A DNA stretch of 64,000 nucleotides from positions 248,001 through 312,000 of the forward strand of contig NZ_JACEZU010000001.1 of assembly GCF_014042355.1 (NCBI RefSeq). Direction: 5' to 3'. Source of the stretch: Rugamonas apoptosis (lineage in GTDB: Bacteria > Pseudomonadota > Gammaproteobacteria > Burkholderiales > Burkholderiaceae_D). The notes beneath the pieces are model-generated. The model was not told the DNA's origin. It made no database searches and saw only the letters and a program-made list of their open reading frames with translations. The position numbers and the translations under genes were made by a program. Shown piece by piece: positions 42,071-52,408 of this stretch. The stretch's first letter is position 1; the number at the start of each line of letters is the position of its first letter.

Positions 42071-42787
42071 TCAGTCCGGCATGTCAGCGTCGTGGCGGGG
42101 CGCCATTTCCGTCTCGGCCAGCGCTTCCGTGATCCAGCGTGCCACGGCAGGATGGGCGCGCACGCGGTCGCAGTATGCGTTCAGGGCCGGGGCCAGCGTC
42201 ACGCCGTAAGTACGGAAGCGCATCACGACGGGTGCGAAGAAGGCATCGGCGATGGTGAATTCACCGAACAGGAACTGGTGGTGGCCAAAGCGCGACAGGC
42301 ACTCCTCCCAGATTTCGCTGATGCGGCCGATGTCGGCCTGGCTGCCGGTGGTGCGGCCCTTGCCCGGATAGCTGGCACGGATGTTCATGGCCATGGCCGT
42401 GCGCAGGTCGGCGAAACCGGAATGCATTTCCGCGCACACGGAACGGGCCATGGCGCGCGCGGCCACGTCCTGCGGCCACAGGTGCAGCTCCTGGAACTGC
42501 TCGGCCAGGTATTCGCAGATGGCCAGGCTGTCCCAGATCGTCATCTCGCCCGCCAGCAGCACCGGCACCCGGCCGGCGGCCGAATAGGCGGCGATGCGGT
42601 TGGCCGTATCGTCCTGGTCGAGCAGCACCCGCACTTCCTGGAACGGAATGCCGAACGCCGTCATGGCCACCCACGGCCGCATCGACCAGGACGAATAATT
42701 CTTGTTGCCGATGATGAGCGTGAGGCCGGGCGCGCGCGCGTTGGCCAGGGCTTGCGACAGGGTGGGATCAAGTTCAGTGGTTTGCAT
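42071..42787 (-). CDS. Glutathione S-transferase family protein
   Basis: 238 residues. The N-terminal thioredoxin-like domain has NKNYSSWSMRPW (about 28-39) containing the probable catalytic Ser, and GRVPVLL with the conserved cis-Pro; IWDSLAICEYL binds the glutathione glutamyl part. The all-helical C-terminal domain contains FTIADAFFAPVV, the family helix-capping region. The exact substrate is unknown. It is upstream of cca in the same direction and 32 bp downstream of the slt gene end. Confidence 0.9.
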   Translation of the reverse strand: MQTTELDPTLSQALANARAPGLTLIIGNKNYSSWSMRPWVAMTAFGIPFQEVRVLLDQDDTANRIAAYSAAGRVPVLLAGEMTIWDSLAICEYLAEQFQELHLWPQDVAARAMARSVCAEMHSGFADLRTAMAMNIRASYPGKGRTTGSQADIGRISEIWEECLSRFGHHQFLFGEFTIADAFFAPVVMRFRTYGVTLAPALNAYCDRVRAHPAVARWITEALAETEMAPRHDADMPD

Positions 42788-42819
42788 GGAGTGGTCCGGA
42801 GTAAGGCGTCTGGTGGATG

Positions 42820-44802
42820 CTAACGGGAGCCGAAGCTGGTTTCTTGTTGTTCCTGCGTCGAATAACCCTTGGGCGCCACCGTGCCGAGGCGCGCCTTGAG
42901 CGACTGCGGCCGGCCTTCGAACAGGGCCGCGTAGTAAGTGGCGTTGGACATCACGTTCTTCACGTAGGTGCGGGTTTCGGGATACGGTATCGATTCGATG
43001 AAAACGGCGCTCTCCATCGGTTTGTCGAGCGTGGCGCGCCAGCTGCGCAGGCGCCCCGGCCCGGCGTTATAGGCGGCCGTGGCCAGCGTCTGCGAACCGT
43101 CCATGCTGCCCAACACCATGTTCATGTAATTGGTGCCCAGCAGGATGTTGGTGCGCACGTCGCTCAGCATGTTCTGCACGAAGTCCGTCAGGCCGATCTT
43201 CTTGGCCACCCAGCGGCCGGTGGACGGCATCACCTGCATCAGGCCCGAGGCGCCCACGGACGATTGCGAATCCATGATGAAGCGCGATTCCTGGCGGATC
43301 AAGCCATACACCCAGGCTTTGTCCAGGCCCAGGGTCTGGGTGGCCGGGTGCATGATGTCGTCATGCGGGGACGGGAAGCGTTGGGTGTAATCGACCTGGA
43401 TGCGGGTCTTTTCCGAGGTGCTCACCATGCGGTCCAGGATATTGTTCTGGCGCGCGAATTCGGCCGCCGCAAGGTGCTGGCGTTCGCTCAGGCCGCGCAG
43501 CGCCCAGTTCCACTCGCGCGTGCCTTCGAAGCGCAGCCGCATCGAGAAGAACTTGAGCGCGCGCTGGAAGTTGGGATCGGCCGCGAACGGCGTGATCTCG
43601 GCCTGCGTGATCGGTGGCCCGGCCGGCGGAATGGTGATCAGCTGGCCCAATTCCTCCAGCGCCAGCTGGCCGTAGAAATTGGACTGGTCGGAAATGCCGC
43701 GCAACAGTTGCGCCGCCTCGCCCGTGGGCTGGCTGGCGCCCGACTCGGCCATCAAGGCGCGGGCCTGCCAGTAGATCCACGCCGGGTCGTTGCGCAGCGC
43801 CTGCGGCATGGCGCGGATGCCGGCGCGCACCTGCTTCCAGTCGCCGGCGCGCAAGGCATAGCGCACCCTCCACTGCTGGGCCTCCAGCGACAGCGGCGCA
43901 CCGGCCGCCTTGCGCCAGTAGTCGGCCGTTTCCGGCGCCAGCGAGTAGGAAGAAGCGAGCGCGATGTTGCCCCAGCCGATGGCCTGTTCCTGCGCCGTCA
44001 GCCTGGGGGCCGCCTTTTGCAGCGCCAGCGCGGCCAGCTTGACGCTGGTGCGCGCCATGCGCCCCACGGCCACCAGGTAAATCTCGTGATCGATGCGGCC
44101 GCTGCCCACGCCCTTGGCCAGCGCGATGGCGGGCAGGTCGATGGCCTGGCCGATGCGTTTTTCCGGCCCGCCCAGCAGCAGCATGGTGCGCTTGCCCGGT
44201 CCGGTGGCGTCGAACTGGCCCGCCAGGCGCACCTGGGTCCACAAGTCCTCGCTGTCGAACTGGCCGTTCTGGGCCAGCGTGGCGATCAGGCTGGAACAGG
44301 CTTCGCCGTACACGGTGGGATTGACCAGCAACACGCGCGCCTGCTCGGCCACGCGCTGGCCCTTGAGCGCGCGCGACAGCAGGCCATAGCATTTGACCTG
44401 GGTGTCATCGTTCAGCACGAACAAGGGCTGTTGCTCGTCGAAGGTGGTCCAGTCGCGCTTGCGGCCCAGTTCCAGCAGCCAGTCGTTGCGCAGGCGGTCG
44501 GCGATGGCGCTGCCCTCGTAGCGGCGCAGGAACTCGCGCACCTCGCTGTTGGCGGCGTCGCGCAGGTGCGACTTGAGGCGGTAGTAATCGACGTAGGAAG
44601 GAATCTGGTAGTTGGCCAGCCGGTCGGCATAGAATGCCACCTTGGAAGCGTCGTCCTGGCGCACGGCGTCGCGCAGCAGCAGGAAAGCGTCGTCCTCCTT
44701 GCGGCTGCTGTCGATTCCACTATCGTCGGCGCGGCTCCATGGTGAGGCCAGGCAGGCTGCGGCCATCACGGCGCCGGCTATCCATTTTGAAGCGGAATTC
44801 AA
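42820..44802 (-). CDS. Soluble lytic murein transglycosylase (Slt type)
   Basis: About 660 residues with an N-terminal signal peptide (cleavage near SRA/DD). Slt enzymes cleave peptidoglycan with formation of 1,6-anhydro-muropeptides. The N-terminal two-thirds is a helical superhelix; the C-terminal catalytic domain shows GLIRQESRF with the catalytic Glu, GASGLMQVMPSTG and ATAAYNAGPGR. Start: no ATG fits. I choose the TTG preceded by GAGAG at seven bases; another TTG six codons upstream (44820) is possible. It is divergent from the cyclo-ligase gene, 34 bp away. Confidence 0.92.
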   Translation of the reverse strand: MNSASKWIAGAVMAAACLASPWSRADDSGIDSSRKEDDAFLLLRDAVRQDDASKVAFYADRLANYQIPSYVDYYRLKSHLRDAANSEVREFLRRYEGSAIADRLRNDWLLELGRKRDWTTFDEQQPLFVLNDDTQVKCYGLLSRALKGQRVAEQARVLLVNPTVYGEACSSLIATLAQNGQFDSEDLWTQVRLAGQFDATGPGKRTMLLLGGPEKRIGQAIDLPAIALAKGVGSGRIDHEIYLVAVGRMARTSVKLAALALQKAAPRLTAQEQAIGWGNIALASSYSLAPETADYWRKAAGAPLSLEAQQWRVRYALRAGDWKQVRAGIRAMPQALRNDPAWIYWQARALMAESGASQPTGEAAQLLRGISDQSNFYGQLALEELGQLITIPPAGPPITQAEITPFAADPNFQRALKFFSMRLRFEGTREWNWALRGLSERQHLAAAEFARQNNILDRMVSTSEKTRIQVDYTQRFPSPHDDIMHPATQTLGLDKAWVYGLIRQESRFIMDSQSSVGASGLMQVMPSTGRWVAKKIGLTDFVQNMLSDVRTNILLGTNYMNMVLGSMDGSQTLATAAYNAGPGRLRSWRATLDKPMESAVFIESIPYPETRTYVKNVMSNATYYAALFEGRPQSLKARLGTVAPKGYSTQEQQETSFGSR

Positions 44803-44836
44803 TGTGCAACTCTCAATCAAGTCTTAAAACAGTTAT

Positions 44837-45448
44837 ATGACCAGCGATCCTAGAATACCACGCGCCACCACAGCGCCGCCAGCGGCAACGCCCCTGTCCA
44901 AGGCCGATTTGCGCAAGCATTTGCTGGGTATCCGGCGCACGCTGGACGCGGCCACGCGCGCCGCGTGGGACGCGGCCATCGGCCGCCACGTGCTGGCGTG
45001 GTCGGAGGCGGCGGCCGTCGACGCGCTTGGCGTGTACTGGCCGCTGCGCGACGAACCGAATCTGCAAGCGGCCTACGGGGAACTGGCGCGGCGCGGGGTA
45101 CGCCTGCTGTTGCCGGTGGTGGTGGAAAAACATGCACCGCTGGCGTTCGCGGACTGGCGCATCGGCGAAGCGATGGTGAAGGATGGGATGGGGGTGGCGG
45201 TGCCGGCCGACCTGCGGCTGGCGCCACGCCCGGCGGCGCTGCTGGTGCCCTGCCTGGGCTACAACGGCCACGGCTACCGGCTCGGCTACGGTGGCGGTTT
45301 CTACGACCGCACGCTGGCAGCGCAGCCACGGCCGCGCACGGTGGGCGTGGCCTACGCCTGCCAGCAGGCTGACTTTGGCGACGATCCGCACGACATCGCG
45401 CTCGAGCGCATCGTCACGGAACTGGGCACGGCCACGCCGGGCGCCTGA
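44837..45448 (+). CDS. 5-formyltetrahydrofolate cyclo-ligase
   Basis: 203 residues. It converts 5-formyl-THF to 5,10-methenyl-THF with ATP, returning stored folate to the one-carbon pool. Recognised by KADLRKHLLGIRR at the N-terminus, LLVPCLGYNGHGYRLGYGGG with the phosphate loop, and FYDRTL. The first 20 residues are Thr/Pro/Ala-rich and may not be conserved. It ends tail to tail against metF, another folate gene. Confidence 0.94.
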   Translation: MTSDPRIPRATTAPPAATPLSKADLRKHLLGIRRTLDAATRAAWDAAIGRHVLAWSEAAAVDALGVYWPLRDEPNLQAAYGELARRGVRLLLPVVVEKHAPLAFADWRIGEAMVKDGMGVAVPADLRLAPRPAALLVPCLGYNGHGYRLGYGGGFYDRTLAAQPRPRTVGVAYACQQADFGDDPHDIALERIVTELGTATPGA

Positions 45449-45455
45449 CACTGCG

Positions 45456-45486
45456 GCGGACCGGACAACGGGCTGGCCCGGTCCGC
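45456..45486. terminator. Hairpin between the convergent cyclo-ligase and metF genes
   Basis: A 9-bp stem GCGGACCGG/CCGGTCCGC with a 13-nt loop. Neither side has a T-run, so it is at best a weak bidirectional terminator or an mRNA-end stabiliser. Confidence 0.45.
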
Positions 45487-45502
45487 GCGCCTGCTTGCTG
45501 AA

Positions 45503-46330
45503 TTACACCAGGCGTTGCCACAGCGCCGTCGTCGGCGCCGCCTGGTTCATGCTGTAGAAATGCAGGCCGGGCGCGCCGCCGGCCAGCAGGCGCTGGCCCA
45601 GGGCCGTCACCACGTCCAGGCCGAACGCCTTGATGGACGCCGTATCGTCGCCGAAGCTGGCCAGCTTGAGGCGCACCCAGCGCGGGATCTCGGCGCCGCA
45701 CATGTCGGAAAAACGCATCAGCTGCGTGTAGTTGGTGATCGGCATGATGCCCGGCACCACAGGCACGGTGATGCCCAGCTTGCCGCATTCGTCCATGAAC
45801 TGGAAGTAGGCGTCGGCGTTGTAGAAATACTGGGTGATGGCGGCGTTGGCGCCCGCTTTCACTTTGCGCTCGAAGGCCAGCAAGTCGTCCTGCGGCGAAC
45901 GGGCTTGCGGGTGGGTTTCCGGATAGGCCGCCACTTCGATGTGGAACCAGTCGCCCGTCTCGGCGCGGATGAATTCCACCAGCTCGTTGGCGTAGCGAAA
46001 TTCGCCGGCCGCGCCGTAGCCGCTGGGCAGGTCGCCGCGCAGCGCCACCACGCGGCGGATGTTGTTGGCCTTGAATTCAGCCAGGATGGCGCGGATCGAT
46101 TCGCGCGTGCCGCCCACGCACGACAGGTGAGGCGCGGCCTGCTCGCCGGCGGCCATGATTTCCAGCACGGTGTCGAGCGTGCCGCGCTGGGTGGTGCCGC
46201 CCGCGCCAAAGGTCACGGAAAAATATTTGGGATGCAGCTCGGACAGCTTGGCGCGCGTCACGCGCAGCTTGTCCGCCCCTTCCGCCGTCTTGGGCGGAAA
46301 GAATTCGATACTGAAATTAGGGTTATCCAT
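45503..46330 (-). CDS. metF: 5,10-methylenetetrahydrofolate reductase
   Basis: 275 residues. MetF uses FAD to make 5-methyl-THF for methionine synthesis. N-terminal FSIEFFPPKT includes the catalytic Glu; VTFGAGGTT, VALRGDLP, AAITQYFYNADAY and GIMPITNY are further family motifs. Its start overlaps the end of the small membrane protein gene by eight bases, so translation is coupled. With ahcY upstream it forms a methyl-cycle operon probably under the SAH riboswitch. Confidence 0.96.
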   Translation of the reverse strand: MDNPNFSIEFFPPKTAEGADKLRVTRAKLSELHPKYFSVTFGAGGTTQRGTLDTVLEIMAAGEQAAPHLSCVGGTRESIRAILAEFKANNIRRVVALRGDLPSGYGAAGEFRYANELVEFIRAETGDWFHIEVAAYPETHPQARSPQDDLLAFERKVKAGANAAITQYFYNADAYFQFMDECGKLGITVPVVPGIMPITNYTQLMRFSDMCGAEIPRWVRLKLASFGDDTASIKAFGLDVVTALGQRLLAGGAPGLHFYSMNQAAPTTALWQRLV

Positions 46331-46673
46331 CGGCGTTCTTCAAAAGTAAGGTAGACAAAGCCCAGGAAATCACGCTGTACAGCACGGCGCCGCCCATGGC
46401 CGACCAGAAACTGTCGACGTGGAAACCGGTCACCCACTGCGCCACCAGCCAGAACATGAAGCCGTTGATGACGAAGATGAACAGGCCCAGCGACACCACG
46501 GTCACGGGCAGCGTCAGCACCAGCAGCACGGGCCGGATCAGCGTATTTACCAGACCCAATACGAGGGCTGCGACGAGGGCCGCGCTGATGCTTGTGACAT
46601 CGACGGAATGCATCAGGTAGGGCACTGCCAGCAAGGCAGCGGCATTGATTAACCAGGTAAGGACCAAACGCAT
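46323..46673 (-). CDS. Small four-helix membrane protein (phage-holin/YvlD-like)
   Basis: 116 residues that are almost entirely hydrophobic, with four predicted transmembrane segments (about 4-20, 31-50, 57-80, 90-110). The pattern LVNTLIRPVLLVLTLPVT followed by GLFIFVINGFMFWLV matches the DUF360/YvlD family, annotated as phage holin family although not phage-derived. Function unknown. It lies between ahcY and metF and overlaps metF, so it is co-expressed with the methyl cycle. Confidence 0.85.
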   Translation of the reverse strand: MRLVLTWLINAAALLAVPYLMHSVDVTSISAALVAALVLGLVNTLIRPVLLVLTLPVTVVSLGLFIFVINGFMFWLVAQWVTGFHVDSFWSAMGGAVLYSVISWALSTLLLKNADG

Positions 46674-46748
46674 GATGAAGGGCTCGCGGCAAAGTAGTCG
46701 GAAAGCGGCGGCCGGCCGGACACTGCCAGCCAGCCGCCATGACGCCGA

Positions 46749-48176
<1,428 letters not shown>

Positions 48177-48202
48177 CACGCCCTCCTTTCAGTGAGAAAA
48201 AA

Positions 48203-48270
48203 GTAACGTGAGCGCGGTTGCAGATTCCGAGCCTGGCGAATCGGGTTGATTCGTCGCAACGCTCCTCGGA
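48203..48270 (-). promoter_or_regulatory. SAH riboswitch in the ahcY leader
   Basis: Reading leftward, P1 forms between TCCGAG (48270-48265) and CTCGGA. The conserved core GAGGAGCGTTGCGAC and GCCAGGCTCGG are present, and the downstream segment GCAACCGCGCTCACG can form the pseudoknot (GAGCG with CGCTC). Such elements turn ahcY on when SAH accumulates. A -10 box TAAAAT (48277-48282) is placed so that transcription would start at the first base of P1. The ahcY ribosome-binding site lies about 15 bases beyond. Confidence 0.88.
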
Positions 48271-48283
48271 AGCAGTATTTTAC

Positions 48284-48348
48284 AAGAAAACGGGGGGCGG
48301 GCCACGTTTTTTGGTGCCCATGGCGCCAAACAACGGGCCCGCCCCCCG
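48284..48348 (-). terminator. metK intrinsic terminator
   Basis: A long hairpin: 13-bp stem CGGGGGGCGGGCC/GGCCCGCCCCCCG, an inner 10-bp stem with one mismatch (CGTTGTTTGG/CCAAAAAACG), then TTTTCTT. Its tail abuts the -10 box of the ahcY promoter, so termination of metK and initiation of ahcY are packed into about 70 bp. Confidence 0.88.
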
Positions 48349-48365
48349 GCGGGGTGACGATGACG

Positions 48366-49532
48366 TTACTTCAGGCCGGCGGCGTCGCGCAGGATGGCGG
48401 CCTTGTCGGTGCGCTCCCACGTGAATTCCGGCTCTTCGCGGCCGAAGTGGCCGTAGGCGGCCGTCTTCTGGTAGATCGGGCGCAGCAGGTCCAGCATCTG
48501 CACGATGCCTTTCGGACGCAGGTCGAAGTGCTCCATCACCAGCGCGGCGATCTTCTCATCCGAGATCACGCCCGTGCCTTCCGTGTAGACCGTGATGTTG
48601 ATCGGCTTGGCCACGCCGATGGCGTAGCTGACCTGCACCTGGCACTGGCGCGCCAGGCCGGCCGCCACCACGTTCTTGGCCACGTAGCGGGCCGCGTAGG
48701 CGGCCGAACGGTCGACCTTGGATGGATCCTTGCCGGAGAACGCGCCGCCGCCGTGCGGGCTGGCGCCGCCGTAGGTGTCGACGATGATCTTGCGGCCGGT
48801 CAAACCGCAGTCGCCCTGCGGGCCGCCGATGACGAAGCGGCCGGTCGGGTTGACCAGGTAGCGGGTCTCGTTCAGCCATTCACGGGGCAGCACTTGCTTG
48901 ATGATGTCCTCGATCACGGCTTCTTCGATGTGCTTGTGGCTGATCTCGGGCGAGTGCTGGGTCGACAGCACCACCGTGTCCACGGCCACCGGGCGGCCGT
49001 TGACGTAGCGCAGCGTCACTTGCGACTTGGCGTCCGGGCGCAGCCATGGCAGGCGGCCATCCTTGCGCAGCTGCGACTGGCGCTCGACCAGGCGGTGCGC
49101 GTAGTGGATGGCGGCCGGCATCAGCTCGGCCGTCTCATCGCAGGCGTAGCCGAACATCAGGCCCTGGTCGCCGGCGCCCTGGTCGAGGTCGATACCGGCG
49201 CCCTCGTCCACGCCCTGGGCGATGTCGGGCGACTGCTTGTCATAGCCCACCAGCACGGCGCAGCCGCGGTAGTCGATACCGTAGTCCGTGTTGTCGTAAC
49301 CGATACGTTTGATGGTTTCGCGCGCAACTTGAATATAATCCACGTTCGCGTGCGTCGTGATCTCGCCAGCCAGCACCACCAGACCGGTGTTGCACAGCGT
49401 TTCGGCGGCCACGCGGGCTTTCGGGTCCTGGGCCAGGATGGCGTCCAGGATGGCGTCGGAAATCTGGTCGGCGACCTTGTCCGGGTGGCCTTCCGACACG
49501 GATTCAGAGGTAAAGAGGTAATCGTTAGACAT
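48366..49532 (-). CDS. metK: S-adenosylmethionine synthetase
   Basis: 388 residues, standard length. MetK makes SAM from methionine and ATP. Motifs: [20 protein letters not shown] at the N-terminus, [12 protein letters not shown], the P-loop-like [16 protein letters not shown], and [13 protein letters not shown] lies six bases before the ATG. It is transcribed toward ahcY but separated from it by a strong terminator and a new riboswitch-controlled promoter. Confidence 0.98.
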   Translation of the reverse strand: MSNDYLFTSESVSEGHPDKVADQISDAILDAILAQDPKARVAAETLCNTGLVVLAGEITTHANVDYIQVARETIKRIGYDNTDYGIDYRGCAVLVGYDKQSPDIAQGVDEGAGIDLDQGAGDQGLMFGYACDETAELMPAAIHYAHRLVERQSQLRKDGRLPWLRPDAKSQVTLRYVNGRPVAVDTVVLSTQHSPEISHKHIEEAVIEDIIKQVLPREWLNETRYLVNPTGRFVIGGPQGDCGLTGRKIIVDTYGGASPHGGGAFSGKDPSKVDRSAAYAARYVAKNVVAAGLARQCQVQVSYAIGVAKPINITVYTEGTGVISDEKIAALVMEHFDLRPKGIVQMLDLLRPIYQKTAAYGHFGREEPEFTWERTDKAAILRDAAGLK

Positions 49533-49597
49533 CGCAAGCTCCTGATTGGTGAAAATGATTGTCGCTTACCAATACGGCTTGCGACGCTTTAGCGATA

Positions 49598-49628
49598 TTT
49601 ATATTCCGCCTCGCAAGTTGTCTGTTAA
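49598..49628 (-). promoter_or_regulatory. Candidate metK promoter
   Basis: TTAACA and TATAAA are 19 bp apart in the metK-lpxL divergent interval, with the -10 about 65 bases before the metK start. The long spacer makes it uncertain. Confidence 0.4.
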
Positions 49629-49726
49629 CTCAGCGGATACTGCATACGTGGTATTTTACGCTTCTTAAAAAAAATTTGGCTAGGCAAGTCCTCGATTTTT
49701 GCCTCATATCAATATAACGAATCTCC

Positions 49727-50581
49727 ATGCTAGTCCTCCTGTTCCGCTTCCTTTCCATTTTCCCATTGCCAGTTTTGCATGCCCTGGGCGGCGCGCTGGG
49801 CTGGGTGGTGTACCTGTCCTCGCCGTCCTACCGCCGGCGCATGCGCGACAACCTGGCCCAGGCCGGCTACAGCGCCTATCTGCCGGCCGCCATCGCGGAA
49901 GCGGGCAAGAGCATCGTCGAGCTGCCCTTCATCTGGTGCGGCGCGCCGGCGCGCGTGTCGCGCCATGCCAGCGACGAGAACTGGCAACTGGTGCAGGCCG
50001 AACTGGACGCCGGACGCGGCATCGTGTTCCTCACGCCCCACCTGGGCTGCTTTGAAATCGTGGCGCAGGAAATCGCGCTACGCACGGAACTGACGGTGAT
50101 GTACCGGCCGCCCAAGAAAGCGGCCCTGAAGCCGCTGGTGGAAGGGGCGCGCGCGCGCGACAACCTGCTGCTGGCCCCGGCCAATATGTCGGGCGTGCGC
50201 ATCCTGGCCAAGACGCTCAAGAAAGGCCGCCCGATCGGCCTGCTGCCGGACCAGGTGCCGCAGGAGGGCGAAGGCGTGTGGGCCGCATTCTTCGGCCGCC
50301 CCGCCTACACCATGACCTTGCCGGCCAAGCTGGCCCAGATGGGCGACGCCACCGTGATCGTCACCTACGCCGAGCGCCTGCCGCACGGCAAAGGCTACCT
50401 GATCCGCTTCGTGCCCTTCACCGACAGCCTGGACGGCACGCCGGCCCAGCAGGCACGCACCATCAACGCCGCCATGGAACAACTGATCGCGCGCGCGCCG
50501 GCCCAGTATTTCTGGAGCTACAACCGCTACAAGGTGCCGGCCGGCGCCACCGCGCCCGACGCCGGCCAGGAGGGCGCATGA
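49727..50581 (+). CDS. Lipid A late acyltransferase (LpxL/HtrB type)
   Basis: 284 residues. These inner-membrane enzymes transfer a secondary acyl chain to lipid A from acyl-ACP. An N-terminal membrane helix (about 2-27) precedes the catalytic HX4E motif HLGCFE near residue 105; VMYRPPKK and GLLPDQVP are conserved, and the C-terminal PAQYFWSYNRYK is typical. Its stop overlaps the start of a second acyltransferase gene (ATGA). Chain specificity cannot be read from sequence. Confidence 0.92.
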   Translation: MLVLLFRFLSIFPLPVLHALGGALGWVVYLSSPSYRRRMRDNLAQAGYSAYLPAAIAEAGKSIVELPFIWCGAPARVSRHASDENWQLVQAELDAGRGIVFLTPHLGCFEIVAQEIALRTELTVMYRPPKKAALKPLVEGARARDNLLLAPANMSGVRILAKTLKKGRPIGLLPDQVPQEGEGVWAAFFGRPAYTMTLPAKLAQMGDATVIVTYAERLPHGKGYLIRFVPFTDSLDGTPAQQARTINAAMEQLIARAPAQYFWSYNRYKVPAGATAPDAGQEGA

Positions 50582-51459
50582 AAGCCATGCTCGCATTGAT
50601 GTGGCTGCTGCACTGGCTGCCCTTGCCCCTGCTGGGCCGCTTCGGCGAGCTGGTGGGCAGCATCCTGTTCCTGCTGTTGCGTTCGCGGCGCCATATCGCG
50701 CTCACCAACTTGCGCCTGTGCATGCCCGAATTGACGGAAGGGCAGCGCGTCGTGCTGGCGCGCCAACATTTCCAGGCCTATTCGCGCAGCGTGTGGGAAC
50801 GGGGCATCCTGTGGTGGGCCTCGGAAGCCCGGCTGCGGCGCCTGATCAAGGTGGAACCAGGTCCGGTGCCGGTGGCCCAGATGACGGAACGGCCCACCAT
50901 CCTGCTGTGCCCCCATTTCGTCTGCCTGGACGTGGCCGGTGTCGCCATCGCCATGGAAACGAGCGCATCTTCCATGTACGTGCAACAAAAGAACGCCGCG
51001 TTCGACAAGGTGCTGCGCCAGGGCCGCTCGCGCTTCCAGCCCGTGCGCCTGTTCACGCGGCAGGACGGTATCAAGCCGATTTTGCGGGCGTTGAAGGAAA
51101 AACTGCCCTATTTCATGTTGCCGGACATGGATTTCGGCGAAAAAGACGCGGAATTCGTGCCCTTCTTCGGGATCCAGGCCGCCACCCTGACGGCCACGGC
51201 CCGTATCGCCGCCACCACGGGCGCCCAGGTGATGCCCGTGATCGCCACGTTCCTGCCCAATTACCAGGGTTGGCGTGTCAAGTTCTATCCGGTGTGGGAC
51301 AATTACCCCGGCCCCGACATGGTGGCCGCCACCCGCAGGATGAACGCCTTTATCGAGGACGAGGTGCGCGTGGCCCCGGCCGAGTATTTCTGGACCCACA
51401 AGCGGTTCAAGACCCGGCCCCAAGGCGAAGCGTCGCTGTACCAGCGGCCCGCCCCCTGA
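50578..51459 (+). CDS. Second lipid A acyltransferase (LpxL/LpxM-like)
   Basis: 293 residues, paralogous to the preceding protein. The HX4D motif HFVCLD lies near residue 118 and the PDMDFG segment replaces the DQVP region. An N-terminal helix anchors it in the inner membrane, and the C-terminal PAEYFWTHKRFKTRP is characteristic. It starts within the stop of the first acyltransferase, so both are made together and probably add different secondary chains. dapF follows by 18 bp. Confidence 0.92.
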   Translation: MKAMLALMWLLHWLPLPLLGRFGELVGSILFLLLRSRRHIALTNLRLCMPELTEGQRVVLARQHFQAYSRSVWERGILWWASEARLRRLIKVEPGPVPVAQMTERPTILLCPHFVCLDVAGVAIAMETSASSMYVQQKNAAFDKVLRQGRSRFQPVRLFTRQDGIKPILRALKEKLPYFMLPDMDFGEKDAEFVPFFGIQAATLTATARIAATTGAQVMPVIATFLPNYQGWRVKFYPVWDNYPGPDMVAATRRMNAFIEDEVRVAPAEYFWTHKRFKTRPQGEASLYQRPAP

Positions 51460-51477
51460 CCTGACAGATAAGCGACA

Positions 51478-52341
51478 ATGAAACTGAAATTCACCAAGAT
51501 GCATGGCGCCGGCAACGACTTCGTCGTGATCGATGCCATCCACCAGCAGATCGACTTCACGCCCGCCCAATGGCAAAAGCTGGGCGACCGCCGCTTCGGC
51601 GTCGGCGCCGACCAGATTTTATTGGTGGAGCGCCCCACCCAGCCCGGCTGCGATTTCCGCTACCGCATCTTCAACGCCGACGGCGGCGAAGTGGAGCAAT
51701 GCGGCAACGGCTCGCGCGCCTTCGTCAAATTTGTGGCGGAAAAAGGCTTGAGCCAGGCCCGCCGCATCACGGTCGAAACCAAGGCCGGCGTGATCGCGCC
51801 CCGGCTGGAGGATGACGGCAGTATCACGGTCGACATGGGCGCGCCCGTGCTGGAACCGGCCCGGGTGCCGTTCGACGCGGACGGCCTGCAAGGCCAGCCG
51901 CAAGGCCGCGACACCCTATGGCCGCTGCTGCTGGAACTGGGTGGCGCGCGCGAACAGGTGCTGGTGTCGGCCGTGTCGATGGGCAACCCGCACGCCGTGC
52001 AGGTGGTGGAGGACGTGGACCTGGCGCCGGTGGAACTGACGGGGCCGCTGATCGAACACCATGCGCGTTTCCCCAACCGGGTCAACGCCGGTTTCATGCA
52101 GATCGTCGACCGCCACCACGTCAAGCTGCGCGTCTATGAACGGGGCGCGGGCGAAACGCTGGCCTGCGGCACCGGTTCCTGCGCGGCCGTGGTGGCCGGT
52201 ATCCGGCGCGGCCTGCTGGACTCGCCCGTGCGGGTCGACGCGCGCGGCGGCCAGCTGTCCATCGCCTGGGACGGCGAAGGCCAGTCCGTGTTCCTGACGG
52301 GGCCGGCCGTGACCGTGTTCGAAGGCGAGATCGAGATCTAA
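51478..52341 (+). CDS. dapF: Diaminopimelate epimerase
   Basis: 287 residues. DapF converts LL- to meso-diaminopimelate for lysine and peptidoglycan. The two catalytic Cys lie in [10 protein letters not shown] (near residue 75) and [12 protein letters not shown] (near residue 230); [12 protein letters not shown] is at the N-terminus. It follows two lipid A acyltransferase genes closely, forming an envelope-synthesis operon. Confidence 0.97.
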   Translation: MKLKFTKMHGAGNDFVVIDAIHQQIDFTPAQWQKLGDRRFGVGADQILLVERPTQPGCDFRYRIFNADGGEVEQCGNGSRAFVKFVAEKGLSQARRITVETKAGVIAPRLEDDGSITVDMGAPVLEPARVPFDADGLQGQPQGRDTLWPLLLELGGAREQVLVSAVSMGNPHAVQVVEDVDLAPVELTGPLIEHHARFPNRVNAGFMQIVDRHHVKLRVYERGAGETLACGTGSCAAVVAGIRRGLLDSPVRVDARGGQLSIAWDGEGQSVFLTGPAVTVFEGEIEI

Positions 52342-52408
52342 GCCGGATCAGGCCCGAATCAGGCCGGCGAGCGCCGGCCCGCCACCCCATCCTAAACGGC
52401 CAGCCCGC

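Noticed and set aside
46323..46673. A prophage holin
   Set aside because: The family name is historical; there are no endolysin or phage genes and the gene is embedded in a metabolic operon.
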